64,000 bases of DNA from Marsupella aquatica (taxonomy: Eukaryota > Marchantiophyta), in the NCBI GenBank assembly GCA_973895155.1, contig OZ316899.1, forward strand, positions 3,906,001-3,970,000, written 5' to 3'. Shown here piece by piece: positions 1 through 12,919 of this stretch. The notes below the pieces were generated by a model, which saw only the letters and a program-made list of their open reading frames with translations, was not told the DNA's origin and made no database searches. Each line of letters opens with the position of its first letter. The stretch's first letter is position 1. Position numbers and translations under genes: made by a program.

Positions 1-3000
1 TTGGAGAGACGTCGCTGACTGTTTACGATGTGATCTCCAAACACATTATGTCGTTTGGAAAAGATTTCTGAGGACATGACAAGGATCCGCCAAGGATTCC
101 AATGTGCCAACTACTTCATATGGAAGTAGTGTGGACATTACAGAAGGGAAGTCCTTCGATAGAGAAGCTGAAAGACTCCTTTCAGAGCACAGGATACAAT
201 TCTAAGATCGGCATGCTATTTTACGTCCAACCAACAGATTCCAATGGTGATGTCCAGATCTGCACGCCAGAGATTCGTGCTTCCTGGGATGCAATTTGGG
301 TTGCAGAGAACAAAAAGTTTGAGGCGGAATGCGCTGCCGACCCTGACTTCTCCGTCCTACAGGATAAGATGTTTTCTGTGTTTGATGGAAACCATCGACT
401 CTACGCATGGTCCATCGTCACGAAGGAGAATCCGGATGATGTGAAATACCATCCTCGCATCCAGTGCACAATATTCAAGGGAGAAAAGGGGTCCTTGATC
501 GAGATTGAGGTGGCGATGCACACTGTTAACCAGTAAGTGTCTCTTCCAATATATTTCTATTCTAATCTATGATCACAGTGTTTCACTAGCGTCGGGTGTT
601 ACTGACTCCCTCTCTCGTTTTCAGGCTTGGGCAGGCAGTGGTCGAACCCTCTTGGATACTTGATGCAGACCGTATCAACCAAATTCTCTCAAATGAACTC
701 AATTACTACAAGTCTATCATTGACGCTGCAAACTTCAAGAAGTTTGGGCAGATCATGCAGAAAACACGGAAGGGATCGTGGTATACAAAAAAAATGCCTC
801 AAGAAGCGCTTCTGTACATCTTGTGTGAGAATAACATCAAGTCTTATTCTAGACAGTTTAAGATGGATCTAGAACATGCTGCTGCTCAAGGTACACCTTG
901 GTCTCCCGCAGAGATTTCAAAAAGACATGCAGCGATGATGAAGGAGGCAACAATGGATTGGGCGATAAAGGTGTCAAAAATCACTCCTCTGTTAAGCCCT
1001 ACTTTTGAGGATTTCATGCGGACATGTGCTGAGATGTACCCCCTCACAGAGAAGAATAAGAGAGAGAAGAAGCCGGATGCAGTTGTCTGTACAATGGATC
1101 AAGCAAGATTGTTTACCGCTGTCTCTGCCCTCGACCCCAAGCTAAGGAGTACCCTTTTGGTTGCCCATTGTACACCGGAGCTGAGGAAACAATTCTTCCA
1201 TCCACAGAGCGTTAATGACAATCCAGTGAAGCAATGGTGCCATACCTGGCAAACTTGGAACACTGTGGAGGGAATCGCTATTGGTTTGCTGCAAACTTCC
1301 CTACGCCAGGTCAATGATATAGTCCCCGCCAATCGGTTGCAAGAGTGGGAGTGTGAGTCAATTGAATCGCTTATTGAAATAGTCTCAAATGACTTCAAGA
1401 AATTTGGGGACACTGTGAAAGGTAAGTTTTTTAATACAATGTGGCCTTCCAAGTATCTCGACAAGGTTGATTACACCCTCAAGAATCAGAAGAGGGCCAA
1501 ACGATACCTGTACCGTTTCTTCATGCATATGGAGATTGTGAAGCCAGATTACTTTTGGGCATACCCTGCTGCTTTCCAAAAGTGGATCGTTGTTCCTGAA
1601 GGAGACATACTGGCCGACATGTATTCAATGTATCCCGCTAAAGGGTGTCTTCCACCAAGGAAATTGTCAGAATGGGAGAGAATTCATTGTCCTTGGTATT
1701 TGGACACCAATAGATGGGACTCTCCATTCGGAGACATTGAGAAAGACGCATTTCATAAGCTTTCAAAGTCTCAGGTCCCTCCCAAGTTTGTGTCCAACAT
1801 GAAGCAGGGAATCGAAGGTGGTGTGAGCAAGTTGGCGACAGAATTGCAATCGGTGTGCGAAACTATGGTTGTTCATGTTGATCAAAGTCGCAAACCCAGA
1901 GCCAAAGCAAAAACCGAAGCTGCGGCACCGAGTACCTCAACGCGGTCCGCCAAAAAACGTAAGTTGTCATTCAGCTTGTAGCTTCACATTTTGGTTAGCG
2001 CCAGGCGCTGCTATATGACTATGTCTATTGGTTTGTTTTTTCAATTGGTTTGGACAGCGCCTGGCGCTATTATTCAGCATTGAATAAATTCTGCTCTTTT
2101 TCCTTTAGGTGGGAGAAAGTTTGACGCTGCAACCGACGAAACAAAAGTAGATGCCATAGCCTTCCGAAGCCAATACCGGTGCCTAGTCAGACCCAGTAAC
2201 TCCAATTGACAAAGCAAAAGAGATCGTCCCTCTTGATGCAACCAGTACAAAGAAGAAGAAGAAAAAGGCAATTCAAGTTGGAGAATCTTCCCGAGATGAT
2301 GCCGCTGGAACTGGTGTTTAGAGAGATGTGGGAACCTTCAAGAGCAAATCTTCTAGGCATTGCATGGTGGAAACAAGTATCCAAGAATTTATTGATACTG
2401 CTTTCAACAAAGCAGCGAAACCAGATTGGGTGACTGATGCAGAGAAATGGGGAAAGGACTTAATCAAGTCGGGTTCCCGAGTAAAGGGAGTAATCAGAGG
2501 AGGAAAAGAAAGATCGTTTGGTGTCAATGCAGGATTCATCTATCTTCCTACTGGACTTAAACCTACGCTCATGGACCGTCGGGTTCCAAAGTGGAATGTA
2601 CCAGACCACACAGTTCCCAGTTCTTTCTTCAAAGCGATGGACCCTTTCCTTTCTGATGATGGCATGCTTGCGATCTTGTATTCAGATGACCATGACCAGG
2701 TCTTGCAGGTCATTTCAGCATGCCAGCAGTCAAAAAAGTTCCATTGTGTCAATTCTCACAATGTCGTCATGTCTATGCCCATGTACAGAGCAAAGACCGA
2801 TATTCAGGTACAGATCGTTTTATCTCTTGTTTATTGTTAGCGCCCGGCGCTAATTTAGTCTTTGCTGTAGTTCTCGAAACATTACCCGTCGGTTGATAAT
2901 TTGAGCCAAACGTGTGCGATGCGTGCAGGTATTTACCCTTAGGCTAGACATATTTTGTCGGACTTCTTCAAAAGGAAAGGTACCAAAGGATCCAAGGTTT

Positions 3001-3888
3001 AAGCCTCTATCAATAAGTGAAGATCCTTCGATCTCTAACTTGATTGGGCTCCCAACCTTGAAGACAGATCATTGCCCGGAGTTGGATTTTGCTGGGAATG
3101 CCTGTCTTTCGGTTGGTTTTATGTAGTCGGTGATAGAGCTTTTTACTCTTCCTGGAGATATTGTCCTTGACTGGACTGTAGGTTCAGGAAGCACATTCAT
3201 TGCTGGTGATTTTTCTGGTCGTTTCGTGATTGGGTTGGAAAATAGGCGTGAGTTTGTTGAGACCGCATCAAGGGTTTTCTTAGAACTTCTTGATCCCAGG
3301 CATGTTCCGATATTGCCTCCTCCCGCGACCAATTTAAGTGGTCGCAAAAAGAAAGATAGACTCCAATCTGTTCTCAATTTTGATTCCGACGAAGAGGAAG
3401 GTACCTCTGGAGATGTCGGAGATGACACAGAGAAAACACAGGAGGAAGATTCTTCGGAGAAGAGCGAAGACTCAGACGAGTAATGTTCTTCCAGTAAGCT
3501 TCTTTATCCTTTCAAGTGTTGTTGACAATTCTGGGTTCTTGCTCTCTTATCTCCTAAACTCATATGTTTTTCCGTTTTACTGGATCAGGTCAGAATGGAA
3601 TCCGAGGAAGCGTTTCCAACTCCGGAGGAGACTAGATGGAATGTAATTGTCACTCCTGAGAAGCCGTTTGTTTTGCCCTCATATGCTGAAAATGCCGCTA
3701 GGAGGGTTGACAAAATTAGAACTCTTTGTTGGGAAACAAAAGGTCTACGTCTTCAGAGGGGAGCAGACAGGAAGTTCATGAGGAACCCTTATATAGATGA
3801 TGTTTCCCAAAGCAAGTACATTGATGACGAAGCCGCGTCCACGGACAGATCTGAAAGCTCCGCATCAGAAACATCTGGTAGTTTATAG
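1..3888 (+). pseudogene. ParB-like / DNA methylase-like gene, 3' part, decayed
   Basis: Five exons can be joined in frame: up to 532, 625-1958, 2191-2807, 2929-3479 and 3594-3888, with GT-AG introns between them. The first exon holds a ParB/sulfiredoxin-like stretch with the motif VFDGNHRLYAW (about 390-425). Exon 2 (about 445 codons) is unrecognised and ends in a Lys-rich segment. Exons 3-4 look like an N6/N4 DNA methylase: a region ending FLSDDGMLAILY, then VLDWTVGSGST (compare VLDPFAGSGTT of motif I) and GRFVIGLENRREFVE. No clear DPPY/NPPY catalytic motif is visible. The C terminus is acidic. In-frame stops lie at 69-71 (TGA), 2319-2321 (TAG) and 3124-3126 (TAG), each one C-to-T step from a sense codon. 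An alternative acceptor at 2109 for intron 2 would add a frameshift. The frame is open to the left edge apart from the TGA, so the gene starts outside the window. Inferred role: DNA modification; activity now unlikely. Confidence 0.65.
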
Positions 3889-4561
3889 GTAGAAATGGGG
3901 TTTTCTTCAAATACGTCATTTAATGTTTCAATATGTAACCATTTTGATGAATTGGCTGATTTTAAGCCCTTTCAACTTTTACTAGCGCCAGGCGCTCCTC
4001 AAACATACTGTCACTATTATATTTTTATTTCAGATCCTTGAAGTTTGAGTTGTGAAGACGTGTTCTCAGGTGCAATATTGGCTAGCGTCGGGCGCTTCCC
4101 AATTTTCTAAGGGTTCTTGGGTGTGGATTCTTTCCGGGCTGTGGTTGCATGAATGTTTTGTTTTCCGTCTGATTTTGTGGTATTAGGTGAGCTGGCGGGA
4201 ATAGTCATGGATCTTTGCAGCTAGATGTCTTCTGGAAAAACCCTGATCGGGAGGAGGCTAGAGTAGACAATGGTTGTCAACTGGGATGATTGTAGTAGTG
4301 CCAGGCGCTAATGAAAGGTTTTGGTTAATTATAATTGACTTAAATAGCATTCCGAGATCGAACATTTCATAACCCCCTTCATTAAATATCCTCCGAGAGT
4401 GCAATTGGTACAAATTATAGACTCTTCATAGCGCCCGGCGCTAGCAATAATCGTGGAGAGTTCCTACTGGTACGAGTTTCTTATATTTACTCCTGTTTGT
4501 TTTTTTGGTGTCTTTTAAAAAAACCTCGCCTTCGGCGCTATTTTTACCAGCGCCGGGTGCT
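588..4561. repeat. Dispersed 13-bp palindrome AGCGCC-N-GGCGCT
   Basis: Copies or near copies lie at 588-600, 1997-2009, 2056-2068, 2839-2851, 3984-3996, 4084-4096, 4297-4309, 4430-4442 and 4549-4561. The consensus is AGCGCCNGGCGCT, often preceded by T or CT. The first four fall in introns 1, 2 (twice) and 3 of the ParB-methylase gene; the other five fall in its 3' flank; none is in an exon. Variants are mostly C-to-T or G-to-A changes. The arms are separated by a single base, so a tight RNA hairpin is unlikely, but a dimeric DNA-binding protein could read it. Two further degenerate copies lie at 30,828-30,861. Confidence 0.75.
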
Positions 4562-4829
4562 ACCAGAATTTTTTTTCAAAAGTTTGAGACTAGAATTTTC
4601 CTGTTACCAATCTTTTTCCCTGTTACCAGTTTCTGTTATGAATGCCTGTTTCCTGTTTTCCTGCCTTTTGTAAACACCTCATACACATAAGGGTGCCAAA
4701 AATTATCATAAAGTAAATTTTTAGATATAATAAGGGTAATGTAAATGAGGGAAAAAATACTAAGAAGGGGGGCAAGGGGGCTCCGGTCGCAGGGGGTTCA
4801 CTTAATATACATAGAGTGAGGGCCCAGGG
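3889..4829. other. Non-coding 3' flank, palindrome-rich
   Basis: No gene is recognised. The stretch is AT-rich, holds five copies of the 13-bp palindrome, and ends in a G-rich run at about 4765-4825. It may contain the 3' untranslated region of the preceding gene, but no convincing polyadenylation signal was assigned. Confidence 0.5.
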
Positions 4830-6375
4830 GGGTCAATGCATGAGATGCTTGCTTTGAATTGGGATCAAGAGGCAACTACAAAATTGAATTAAGCTGCTAT
4901 AGCTTCAGGCATGGGATGCTCATCAGAATTGGCTGGCTGCCTTGATGTTGCTAATTGGAATAGAGCTATGGCTACTGATTGGATAAAGTTGCTTGCTATG
5001 GAGGAATAGGTTGCTGCTGATCAAGAGGTGGCTGGCTGCTGCTCATCAAAATAGACTGCTAATAATCTGAATAGGCAGCTGCAAAATTGAATTGAGGCTA
5101 GCTCGATTCTGAGAATAGAGAGGTTGTTGGCTAGCTGTGAGCTATATATGGTGGGCTACGATGTTGAGTGGGCTAAAAAATTGAAGGGCTAGCGGCTGAT
5201 CAGACTGACTGCTACACAAGAATTAGAAGGGTTGGCTTCGGGCACGAGATGCTACTGCTACACAAATTGATGTTGATTCAATGTGCTACCACGAGAGAAT
5301 GCTGCCGTTTCAGATTGAATTCAAGAGAGGAGAAAAACAGCTGCAAATTTGAATCGGCTTCTTCCCCACTCTTTCCCTGCCATCCCTGGATCCTTACCAA
5401 CTTCATAGCTCTTCCCTAAATATATCTCTTACCCCCAATCGTAGCTCTCTATTACTCCCTGAGTCCTTGCATTTGTAAGCCGTCTCTCTTCTCCCTTTAT
5501 AAACTCCACTCCCCTGATTGATAAGAACTTGGTCCTTACGAGAGTCGTGGCCCTGGTGACACTTGGAATCCCTATAAGGGGCGTGTAAAGAGTAAGTGTA
5601 ATTGCGACATGGTTTATACCTACTTTACACCAAAAAAAGGCCAAATGAAAATGGGCATAACTTGGGCTAGGGGCATCTGTTGGGGCTTTGTGTTAAGTAA
5701 AGGGAAGGTAAGGCACCCCTTAGTGAAGGTGGAAACCCAAGAAAAGAAACACCCAAAGAAATTCTTAGTCGAGGCCAAGAGGGGGTCCCGATAGCTTACA
5801 AACCGGAGCCGATATAGGGGAATGAATACCAGATTTAGAGGCTGACCTTTCTCGCACCCATACCACTTTATTTAGGATCTAGGGAAGGGTACTTACCCTT
5901 GGTCCAAGGTGTAAGGCCAACAAGTTAAGAGAAGTAAGCATAGAGGGTAGTTTACTTAGGGTAGTAAAAGGGTTACAAGTAAAATAAGGTCAACTTTGAC
6001 TAGGCATAACTTGAGACTCACTCACTCTTTTGGCAAGCTTTCAAGTGGGTTAGAAATCTGGTGAGGAGGACCATAAGTGGGAGCTGGTTTGGAGGTCAAA
6101 GCATGCAACTCATGTGCGACATATTCCAGGGCTTGGAAGGAGTCAAAACAATAGGTTGTAGAGTGGGCTATGAACTATAGATTTGGACTTTGTGTGTTAG
6201 GAGGACTTGGGGGAAGTGTAGTTGGACCCCAGGTCAAGCTTGGTGTGGTGTGGAAGGAGAATAGTATATAAGGTAGAAGTTTTCCTTTATTAAGGGCCCA
6301 TAATTCTCAGTTCTCAATGTATAATCTATACCTTGCTAAGTTGGGGCTAGGCTTGAGAAGGAGGTGAGGGTTTAG
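4830..6375 (+). mobile_element. Old gypsy LTR fragment (same family as right-hand gypsy)
   Basis: On the plus strand this block resembles the reverse complement of about 52,545-53,950, the LTR of the gypsy element at the right end of the window. Shared landmarks in order are the CTGCTG/GAATTGGCTGGCTGC-rich stretch (4,880-5,330), GGAATCCCTATAAGGGGC (5,567-5,584), TTTACACCAAAAA..GGCC, the aggCTGACCTTTCTCGCACC stretch near 5,840, and GACCCCAGGTCAAGCTTGG near 6,225. The TATA box AGTATATAAGG at 6,263-6,273 is kept. Both LTR ends are missing and divergence is substantial, so it is an old truncated or solo LTR in the opposite orientation to the young element. Confidence 0.75.
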
Positions 6376-7658
6376 GTCAGCCTCTAAATCTAGGTGGAAA
6401 TGAGTGGGTTCCTAACATTTACAAAGAATACTACAACTGGTGGGTGATAGCGGGCGAGACGCCAGGAGAAAGGGATGAACCGTCTGAGATAGCGAAATAA
6501 GTTGCGTTACCAGCGTTGGGCTTGCCGTCAAATTGATGTAGTGATGGCAAGCGATGCGAAGGCAACCGAGTGGGAGGCTGCATATGAAAGAGAATTAGGG
6601 CAGCCGCTTATTTTACAAGGAGGATGGATTGATGAATAGAACTAGGTTAGGAAGAGGAGAGTAGCTCAATAGAATCACGGTGACCATTGCCCCATTCTTA
6701 GGACCAATTGTAAAGTATTTAAACCCCTGGTCCAAAGCAATGAGGGGGGAACATTATTCAATTACATGGCATGCAGTATTTGCAAGCAGATTCGCGTTGA
6801 TGTGCAATGTTCTTTTCCCATTCTGATAAGTCAATCTTTATTGAATTTCTAGTGGAGATTGTCATTGAGGAAGTGAGATTCAAATACTAACAATAGTGAC
6901 AACATGAGGCTATCTTCCCCTGGATTGCAAGTTGTTCGGACCAGGATCAAGTTTGGATAAGTTATATCACTTTGTGGTTGTGGGTCTTGCCTATGACAAG
7001 AGCAAGGATGAAGAGGCTCTGCCATGATGTGGTAAGCATGGGGGTCTAGCGGGAATTTATCTCCCAAGCTTTACCGCTTGTCTATAACCTGGAGAATCAC
7101 CCATCGGATATAGGCCCTTTGTGTGTTGCCCTAGTAGTATACGACTGTTCGAGGGTGGTTGAGGAAAAAGAGGTAGTCTCCCCTTTTTCCTATCCCTTGG
7201 GTGGTTTGGACACTACTAGAAAGCTTGCCCCCGCCATTGTGTACCTTCTTGTGACCCCATGGTCAAACTAGAGGAGGGAGGTACCTGGTGGAGGTTTGGA
7301 CAAAGCGGAGTGCTTTGAGTGGACGTCCAGGATAAACCTAGACCAAACTTGAGGTCCTATTCTTGGTCCAAACACCATCATGATAGGACATCTGGTTCAA
7401 AATTCTGTAAAAATGACTATGAAACTGAAGGTTAGGACAACAAGAACTATGCACAACCATGCATTTTTCTCAGTAATCCGTGCCTTGGTGCCCCTTTTTG
7501 ACCAGTGGTGGGCAAGTCCTTTGAATCTCCGAGGGGCTTTCCATGCAGTAGTAATAGAGTAAGGGTTGTAGGTAGTAGTATTGGTAGTGCATTTATTTGT
7601 GTAAGGCCTTGTAACCTAGGGCTATAGAAAGGTTCCCTTGAAAGAGGATAGTTAACTA
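6376..7658. other. Unassigned non-coding DNA
   Basis: No long or recognisable reading frame, terminal repeat or RNA gene was found. Small ORFs of 60-80 codons on both strands look like chance. It may hold further degenerate retrotransposon sequence, because it lies between an LTR relic and a transposon cluster. Confidence 0.4.
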
Positions 7659-7845
7659 GTTTTAGACTTGGGGGGGTCACTTTCACGGAAGTGGCACATC
7701 ACGTGCGACAAAGTAAAGACCCATTTAAATAGGTGTGGCGGAAGACTTCCAAAGTTTGGTGGAAGAACACATAGGGCATGTTTTATTGACTAGTCAACTT
7801 TAAAGAACACATAGGCCTATTTAATTGTAAAAAATACTTTCTTTA

Positions 7846-7999
7846 TGTTATACCCTACCCGGAAACCTACCTGATCCGAGGTTAAACCTCCTATACAGTT
7901 AGACCAAGCCTAACCGCCTAAACTGTCTAGCCACCATAAGAGCTATATGTAATGACCATATGATGAATGAAGTTATTAGTTGTTCAATCCTTTACAACA
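7846..7999 (+). repeat. 5' LTR of copia 1
   Basis: 154 bp, beginning TGTTATACCC and ending TTTACAACA. It differs from the 3' LTR by one base that I can see (GATCCGAGG here, GATCCAAGG there), a G-to-A change at a CpG. Confidence 0.95.
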
Positions 8000-8012
8000 C
8001 GTTATCAGCACA
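8000..8012 (+). other. Primer binding site of copia 1 (initiator tRNA-Met-like)
   Basis: The bases next to the LTR, CGTTATCAGCAC, resemble TGGTATCAGAGC, the site complementary to the 3' end of plant initiator tRNA-Met that most copia elements use for minus-strand priming. The match is imperfect. Confidence 0.6.
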
Positions 8013-8337
8013 ATGCTGATTTGAATCAATTTTTTCAAGATCATCCTCCTTTTTTCTCCTGAGAGTGAAATTTTACCACCTCTTAGGAAGGAATTTATGG
8101 CAGGCATAGGTGCAGCGGTGGCTAGAACCATGAAGGGTGATGGAACATTATAAATCGAGATCACCATCGCAATGAATTGGGCGCAAAACCGAACATTGAG
8201 ATAAGACACTCAAATTCGCCCATTACAATTCACAATTCCTTACTTCAATTCCTCAGATTTGCAATTGCGATGTTGTAATTCGCCCCTTACAACATTCAAA
8301 TACATTAGCAAAATTGTGCTTACAGTCTACCACTAAA

Positions 8338-11300
8338 ATGTCATCGCATACTATGGAGAAGCTCTTATTTCAAGCACTCAGCATCGATGGTGCCAACTAC
8401 TTGTCATGGATACTTGATACTGAAGCTCATCTAACCTCAAAGAATCTCCAGGATACCGTCATCACTGACCAAGGACAAACACTTCAGCAAAAGGCGCAGG
8501 CACTGGTCTTAATTCGACACCATTTGAGTGAACCTTTGAAGAGGCAATACATGAACGAATACAACCCGAGAGTTCTTTGGGACGCCCTTCAGTCACGCTT
8601 CGACCACACGCGCACCATACACCTGCCAGCGGCCAGACACGACTGGATTAATCTTCGTGTCCAAGACCACAAAACCATTGCTGATTACAATTCTGAACTA
8701 TTTCGAATTGTATCCCAATTGGCCATATGTGGCCATCCCGTCAATGATGACGAACAGATTGAGAAAACGCTCTCTACTTTTCACTCCACGAATCTCATTC
8801 TCTCTACCCAATATCGCAACATGCGTTTTACACAATACTCCGAACTAATTGCCGATATGCTCTTGGCCGAAAAGCATCAACTATTGCTCTTACAAAATTC
8901 CCAACGTCGACCCCCTGGAACTTTACCTCCAGCCACAAACCCCGAATCCCACTATGTCATCACTCAGAGGGGAGAGAGTTCAACTTACCGCGGCCGTGGC
9001 AGCTTCAGGGGGAGAACCCCATATAGAGGCCGAGGTAACTCCTTCCGAGGACGTGGAGGCCGCAGCAACAATTTCCGAGACAGATCCAGGGGACGACATC
9101 AAAACAATGGCGGCAACTTCCAAAACAATTGGCAACGAGGAAACAATCAGCCTCGACCAAGGACCAACCTACAACCCAGCAATCAAAGAGATAAACTCGA
9201 TAACCCCTCTACTTGTTTCCGTTGCGGCACTAAAGGCCACATTCAAAAATTCTGCCGTGCCCCTACACATCTTGTACAGCTATATAAGCAGAGCATTTCA
9301 CAAAATGAACTTGAGACGTACGGGACTTTCTTAGAATCTGTTGATTTAATACCATCTATCAACATGACTATACCAAGCCACGATTCTAATATAAGAGAAA
9401 ATCTTTCCCACTGCATCGTCGACAGTGGCACATCGCATTCCATTTTCCAACATAAGGCATACTTTAAGCAAATTACTCCATCACAAAGAAAACTCACGAC
9501 AATTATGGGCCAGCATCAATTGGAAGAGGGTTTCGGACCTGCACTGGTCACCCTACCAAATGGCACACCAATCCATGTGAAGTCGGCGATATACGCTCCG
9601 AAGGCCACCAGGAATTTACTCAGCTTCGGGGACATCCGCGCAAACAAGCTACACATCAAGACGGGCACCAAGGATGGAGAGGATGTCTTATATGTAACCT
9701 CGGGGGAACCCCCACATACCCAGATCAGGGAGATCCTTTGTGCATCACCCCCTGGTTGTTATACCACCAAAATTTACAATTTCCATACCAAAGCACCCCA
9801 AGGCACACTTACTGAGATCTGGCATAGGAGATTGGGCCACCCTGGAACGACGATGTTCCACAAACTCATCTGGGAAACCCAGGGTATCCCGGATAGGGTA
9901 CACCCTACGTCTATGAAAGCCCCCTGTTTAGCTTGCTCACAGGGCAAGCTCATAATACGACCCTCTCCACCCACAACTGAACACCAAATCCCACGTTTTC
10001 TGGAACGCATACACGCCGATGTATGTGGACCAATTGACCCTCCTAGCGGCCCATTCCGATTTTTCCTGGCAGTCATCGATGCATCAACAAAATGGAGTCA
10101 AATATCTCTGTTATCCACAAGAAACCTGGTATTCTCCAGACTCCTCGCCCACATACTCAAACTGAGAGCACAATTCCCTGAGAACCACATTAAAACAGTG
10201 CGAGTGGATAACGCCGGTGAATTCACCTCAAAGACATTCGAAGATTTTTGCCAAGCCACAGGCATCGACGTCCAGTACCCGGTCCCTCACGTTCACTTCC
10301 AAAATGGGATAGCGAAATCCCTGATCAAACGATTACAACTGATTGCCCGACCCCTACTGATGCAGACGAACTTACCCACTGCTGCCTGGGGCCACGCCAT
10401 ACTCCACTCTGCTAAGCTATAGACCTTCATCCTTTAACTCAACTACCCCCCACCATTTAGCATTCGGCAGCATGCCAAACGTCTCCCACCTACGAACATT
10501 TGGCTGCAAAGTCATGGTCCCCACCTTAGGCCCCAAGAGATCCAAGATGGGGCCCCAACGCCACACCGGCATCTACATAGGTTTCGATTCAACCTCCATC
10601 ATAAGATATATGGAGCCTACTACGTCGGATGTATTCAAAGCACGTTTTGCCAACTGCCACTTCTACGAAGAGATCTTCCCCAGCTTACAAACGCAACAAC
10701 AGCTGGACACCGAGAAGCAGACCCAACTTACTTGGCAAATTGATACTAAATTCTGGAATGACCCACGGGACACCCATACGGACATTGAGGTACAGCGGAT
10801 CCTACATTTGGCGAGGATGGCCGACCGCCTACCTGATTCCTTCACGGACGCCGCCCAAGTGACTCGCTCCCACATTCCAGCAGCAAACGCACCATCAAGA
10901 ATCCAAATGGAGACCCAACCAGCATCAACTACTGCCCCGAAAGCAAAAAGAGGTCGCCCATTGGGATCTGCAGACAGACAGCCAAGACAACGAAGAGCCG
11001 CCCCACCAACTGCATCACCCAGAGGACAATCTCCACCCCCACCACTTGTACCCGAAGACAATGCAGAAATATCAATAAACTACCACAAAACCGGGCACGT
11101 CTGGAACCGAGAACATACCACAATAGACGAGCAATTTGCCTTCCATATCGCACAACAGATTGAAGATGAACTGCCAGATCCACGAACAATTCGAGAAGCG
11201 GCAGCTCTACCTGATTGGCCCGAATGGCAACAGGCCATCTACTTAGAGCTGGACTCATTGATCGCCCGACAAGTATTTGGACAAATTACCATAGCAGAAC

Positions 11301-12919
11301 CTGAAGTACACCTCACAGGTTATAAATGGACGCTGGTTAAGAAACGAAATGCAAAAGGCGAAGTTACCAGATACAAGGCGCGACTGGTGGCCAGGGGATT
11401 TACCCAAGTCCCTGGCAGAGACTACGACCTCACATACTCACCAGTGATGGATGTCATCACCTACCGGTACCTCATCACATTCTCACAGCGACATAACCTT
11501 TCCATGCACCAAATGGATATTGTTACAGCATACTTATATGGGCACTTAGACAAAGTCATCTACTTGGAGGCACCACCCGAGCTGGTGAAACGAGTACAAT
11601 ACCACACTAAAGGAAAACATATACCCACCGTTGGCACCCACAATCTGGCGGAAACATTTGAGCACACCAATTCAGAGATACTCCTGAAGACTGCATCGAA
11701 GATAGCACTCAGCGAACCTAGCCAGCATCAACGGGACACCACTCAAAGAACTCGATTTGCAGTACAAGTACTGCGATCCCTGTATGGCCTTAAACAAAGC
11801 GGTCTGACCTAGTATAAATGATTTAAATCGGAAATGTTGGCAATGGGCTTTACTAATGCTGACATCGCACCCTGCCTATTCCTAAAACGAGAACACACTG
11901 AATTCATTATTGTCGCTATCTACGTGGACGACTTAAACCTATTTGGAACCAGAAAGATTATGACAGAAACGATTGCTCTCCTGAAACAAGTTTTTGAGAT
12001 GCGCGACCTAGGGCAGACTTCTTTCTGCCTAGGTCTACAATTTGAGCACCTGCACAATGGCATTGTTTTGCATCAGTCCACCTACATTAAAAAGATACTT
12101 CGACAGTTCAACATGGATAAGGCCACTGCGGTCAGATCCCCCATGGACATCCGCTCACTTGACAGAGAAAAAGATATCTTCCGGAAGAGAACTGAGACGG
12201 AGCCACTGCTTGGCCCAGAGAAACCATACCTATCTGCTATAGGCGTACTGATGTTCCTCTCGAACCAGACAAGGCCTGATATAGCCTTTGCCGTTAACTT
12301 ATTGGCACGCCACAGTGCCACGCCGACTATCCGGCATTGGAATGGGATCAAGCGCATATTCCGCTACCTTGTGGGTACCATGGACCTGGGACTTTTTTAC
12401 CCATCAAATACTAACTATACACTTACAGGATATGCCGATGCAGGTTACCTCTCGGACCCAGAAGATGCGAAGTCACAGACCGGTTATATTTTCTTGATGG
12501 GACCGACAGCTATTTCATGGTGCAGTTGCAAGCAAACATTAACCACTACATCATCAAACCATTCCGAAATCATTGCCCTCTACGAAGCAAGTCGCGAGTG
12601 CATTTGGCTACGCAACATCATCAATCACATCCACGAAAATACGGGCATACCTATACTCACCACACCAACCATCATCCACGAAGATAACAGAGCCTGTGTC
12701 GAACAGATCCAAGCAGGCTTCATCAAGGGAGATCGAACCAAACACATTGCCCCCAAGTTTTTCTTTACGCATGAACAGCAAGGTAATAACATTGCAGTTA
12801 AATGGATACAAAGCTCAGCAAACATCGCAGATTTGTTTACGAAATCACTTCCTCCTGTACTCCATAGACAACATACACTCTCCATAGGGTTGCGAAACTT
12901 AGCTGAATTACAGGACTAA
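8338..12919 (+). pseudogene. Copia 1 gag-pol polyprotein, disrupted
   Basis: The likely start is the ATG at 8,338 (an in-frame codon lies at 8,314). Domains in order: UBN2-like gag; Arg/Gly-rich region; zinc knuckle CFRCGTKGHIQKFC (about 9,215-9,256); protease with DSGTSHS (about 9,420); gag-pre-integrase with HRRLGHPG (about 9,823); integrase with Asp in HADVCGPID and RVDNAGEF; reverse transcriptase with YVDDLNLFG (11,921); RNase H ending near 12,919. Breaks: a frameshift or small deletion near 10,415-10,425 in the integrase; two stops at 11,810-11,821 where related copia proteins have Trp codons (TGG to TAG and TGA). The third integrase catalytic residue is changed: NGIAKS here against NGLAES in copia 2, so Glu is replaced by Lys. 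The product would be inactive. Confidence 0.95.

Noticed and set aside
2109-2210. Exon starting at the strong TTTAG acceptor at 2,108 of the ParB-methylase gene
   Set aside because: It gives a short frame that ends in TGA; the acceptor at 2,190 keeps the downstream methylase frame with fewer defects. Not fully excluded.
588-4561. Palindromes as transcription terminators or RNA hairpins
   Set aside because: Only one base separates the arms, too few for a hairpin loop of this stem, and no T-run follows consistently.
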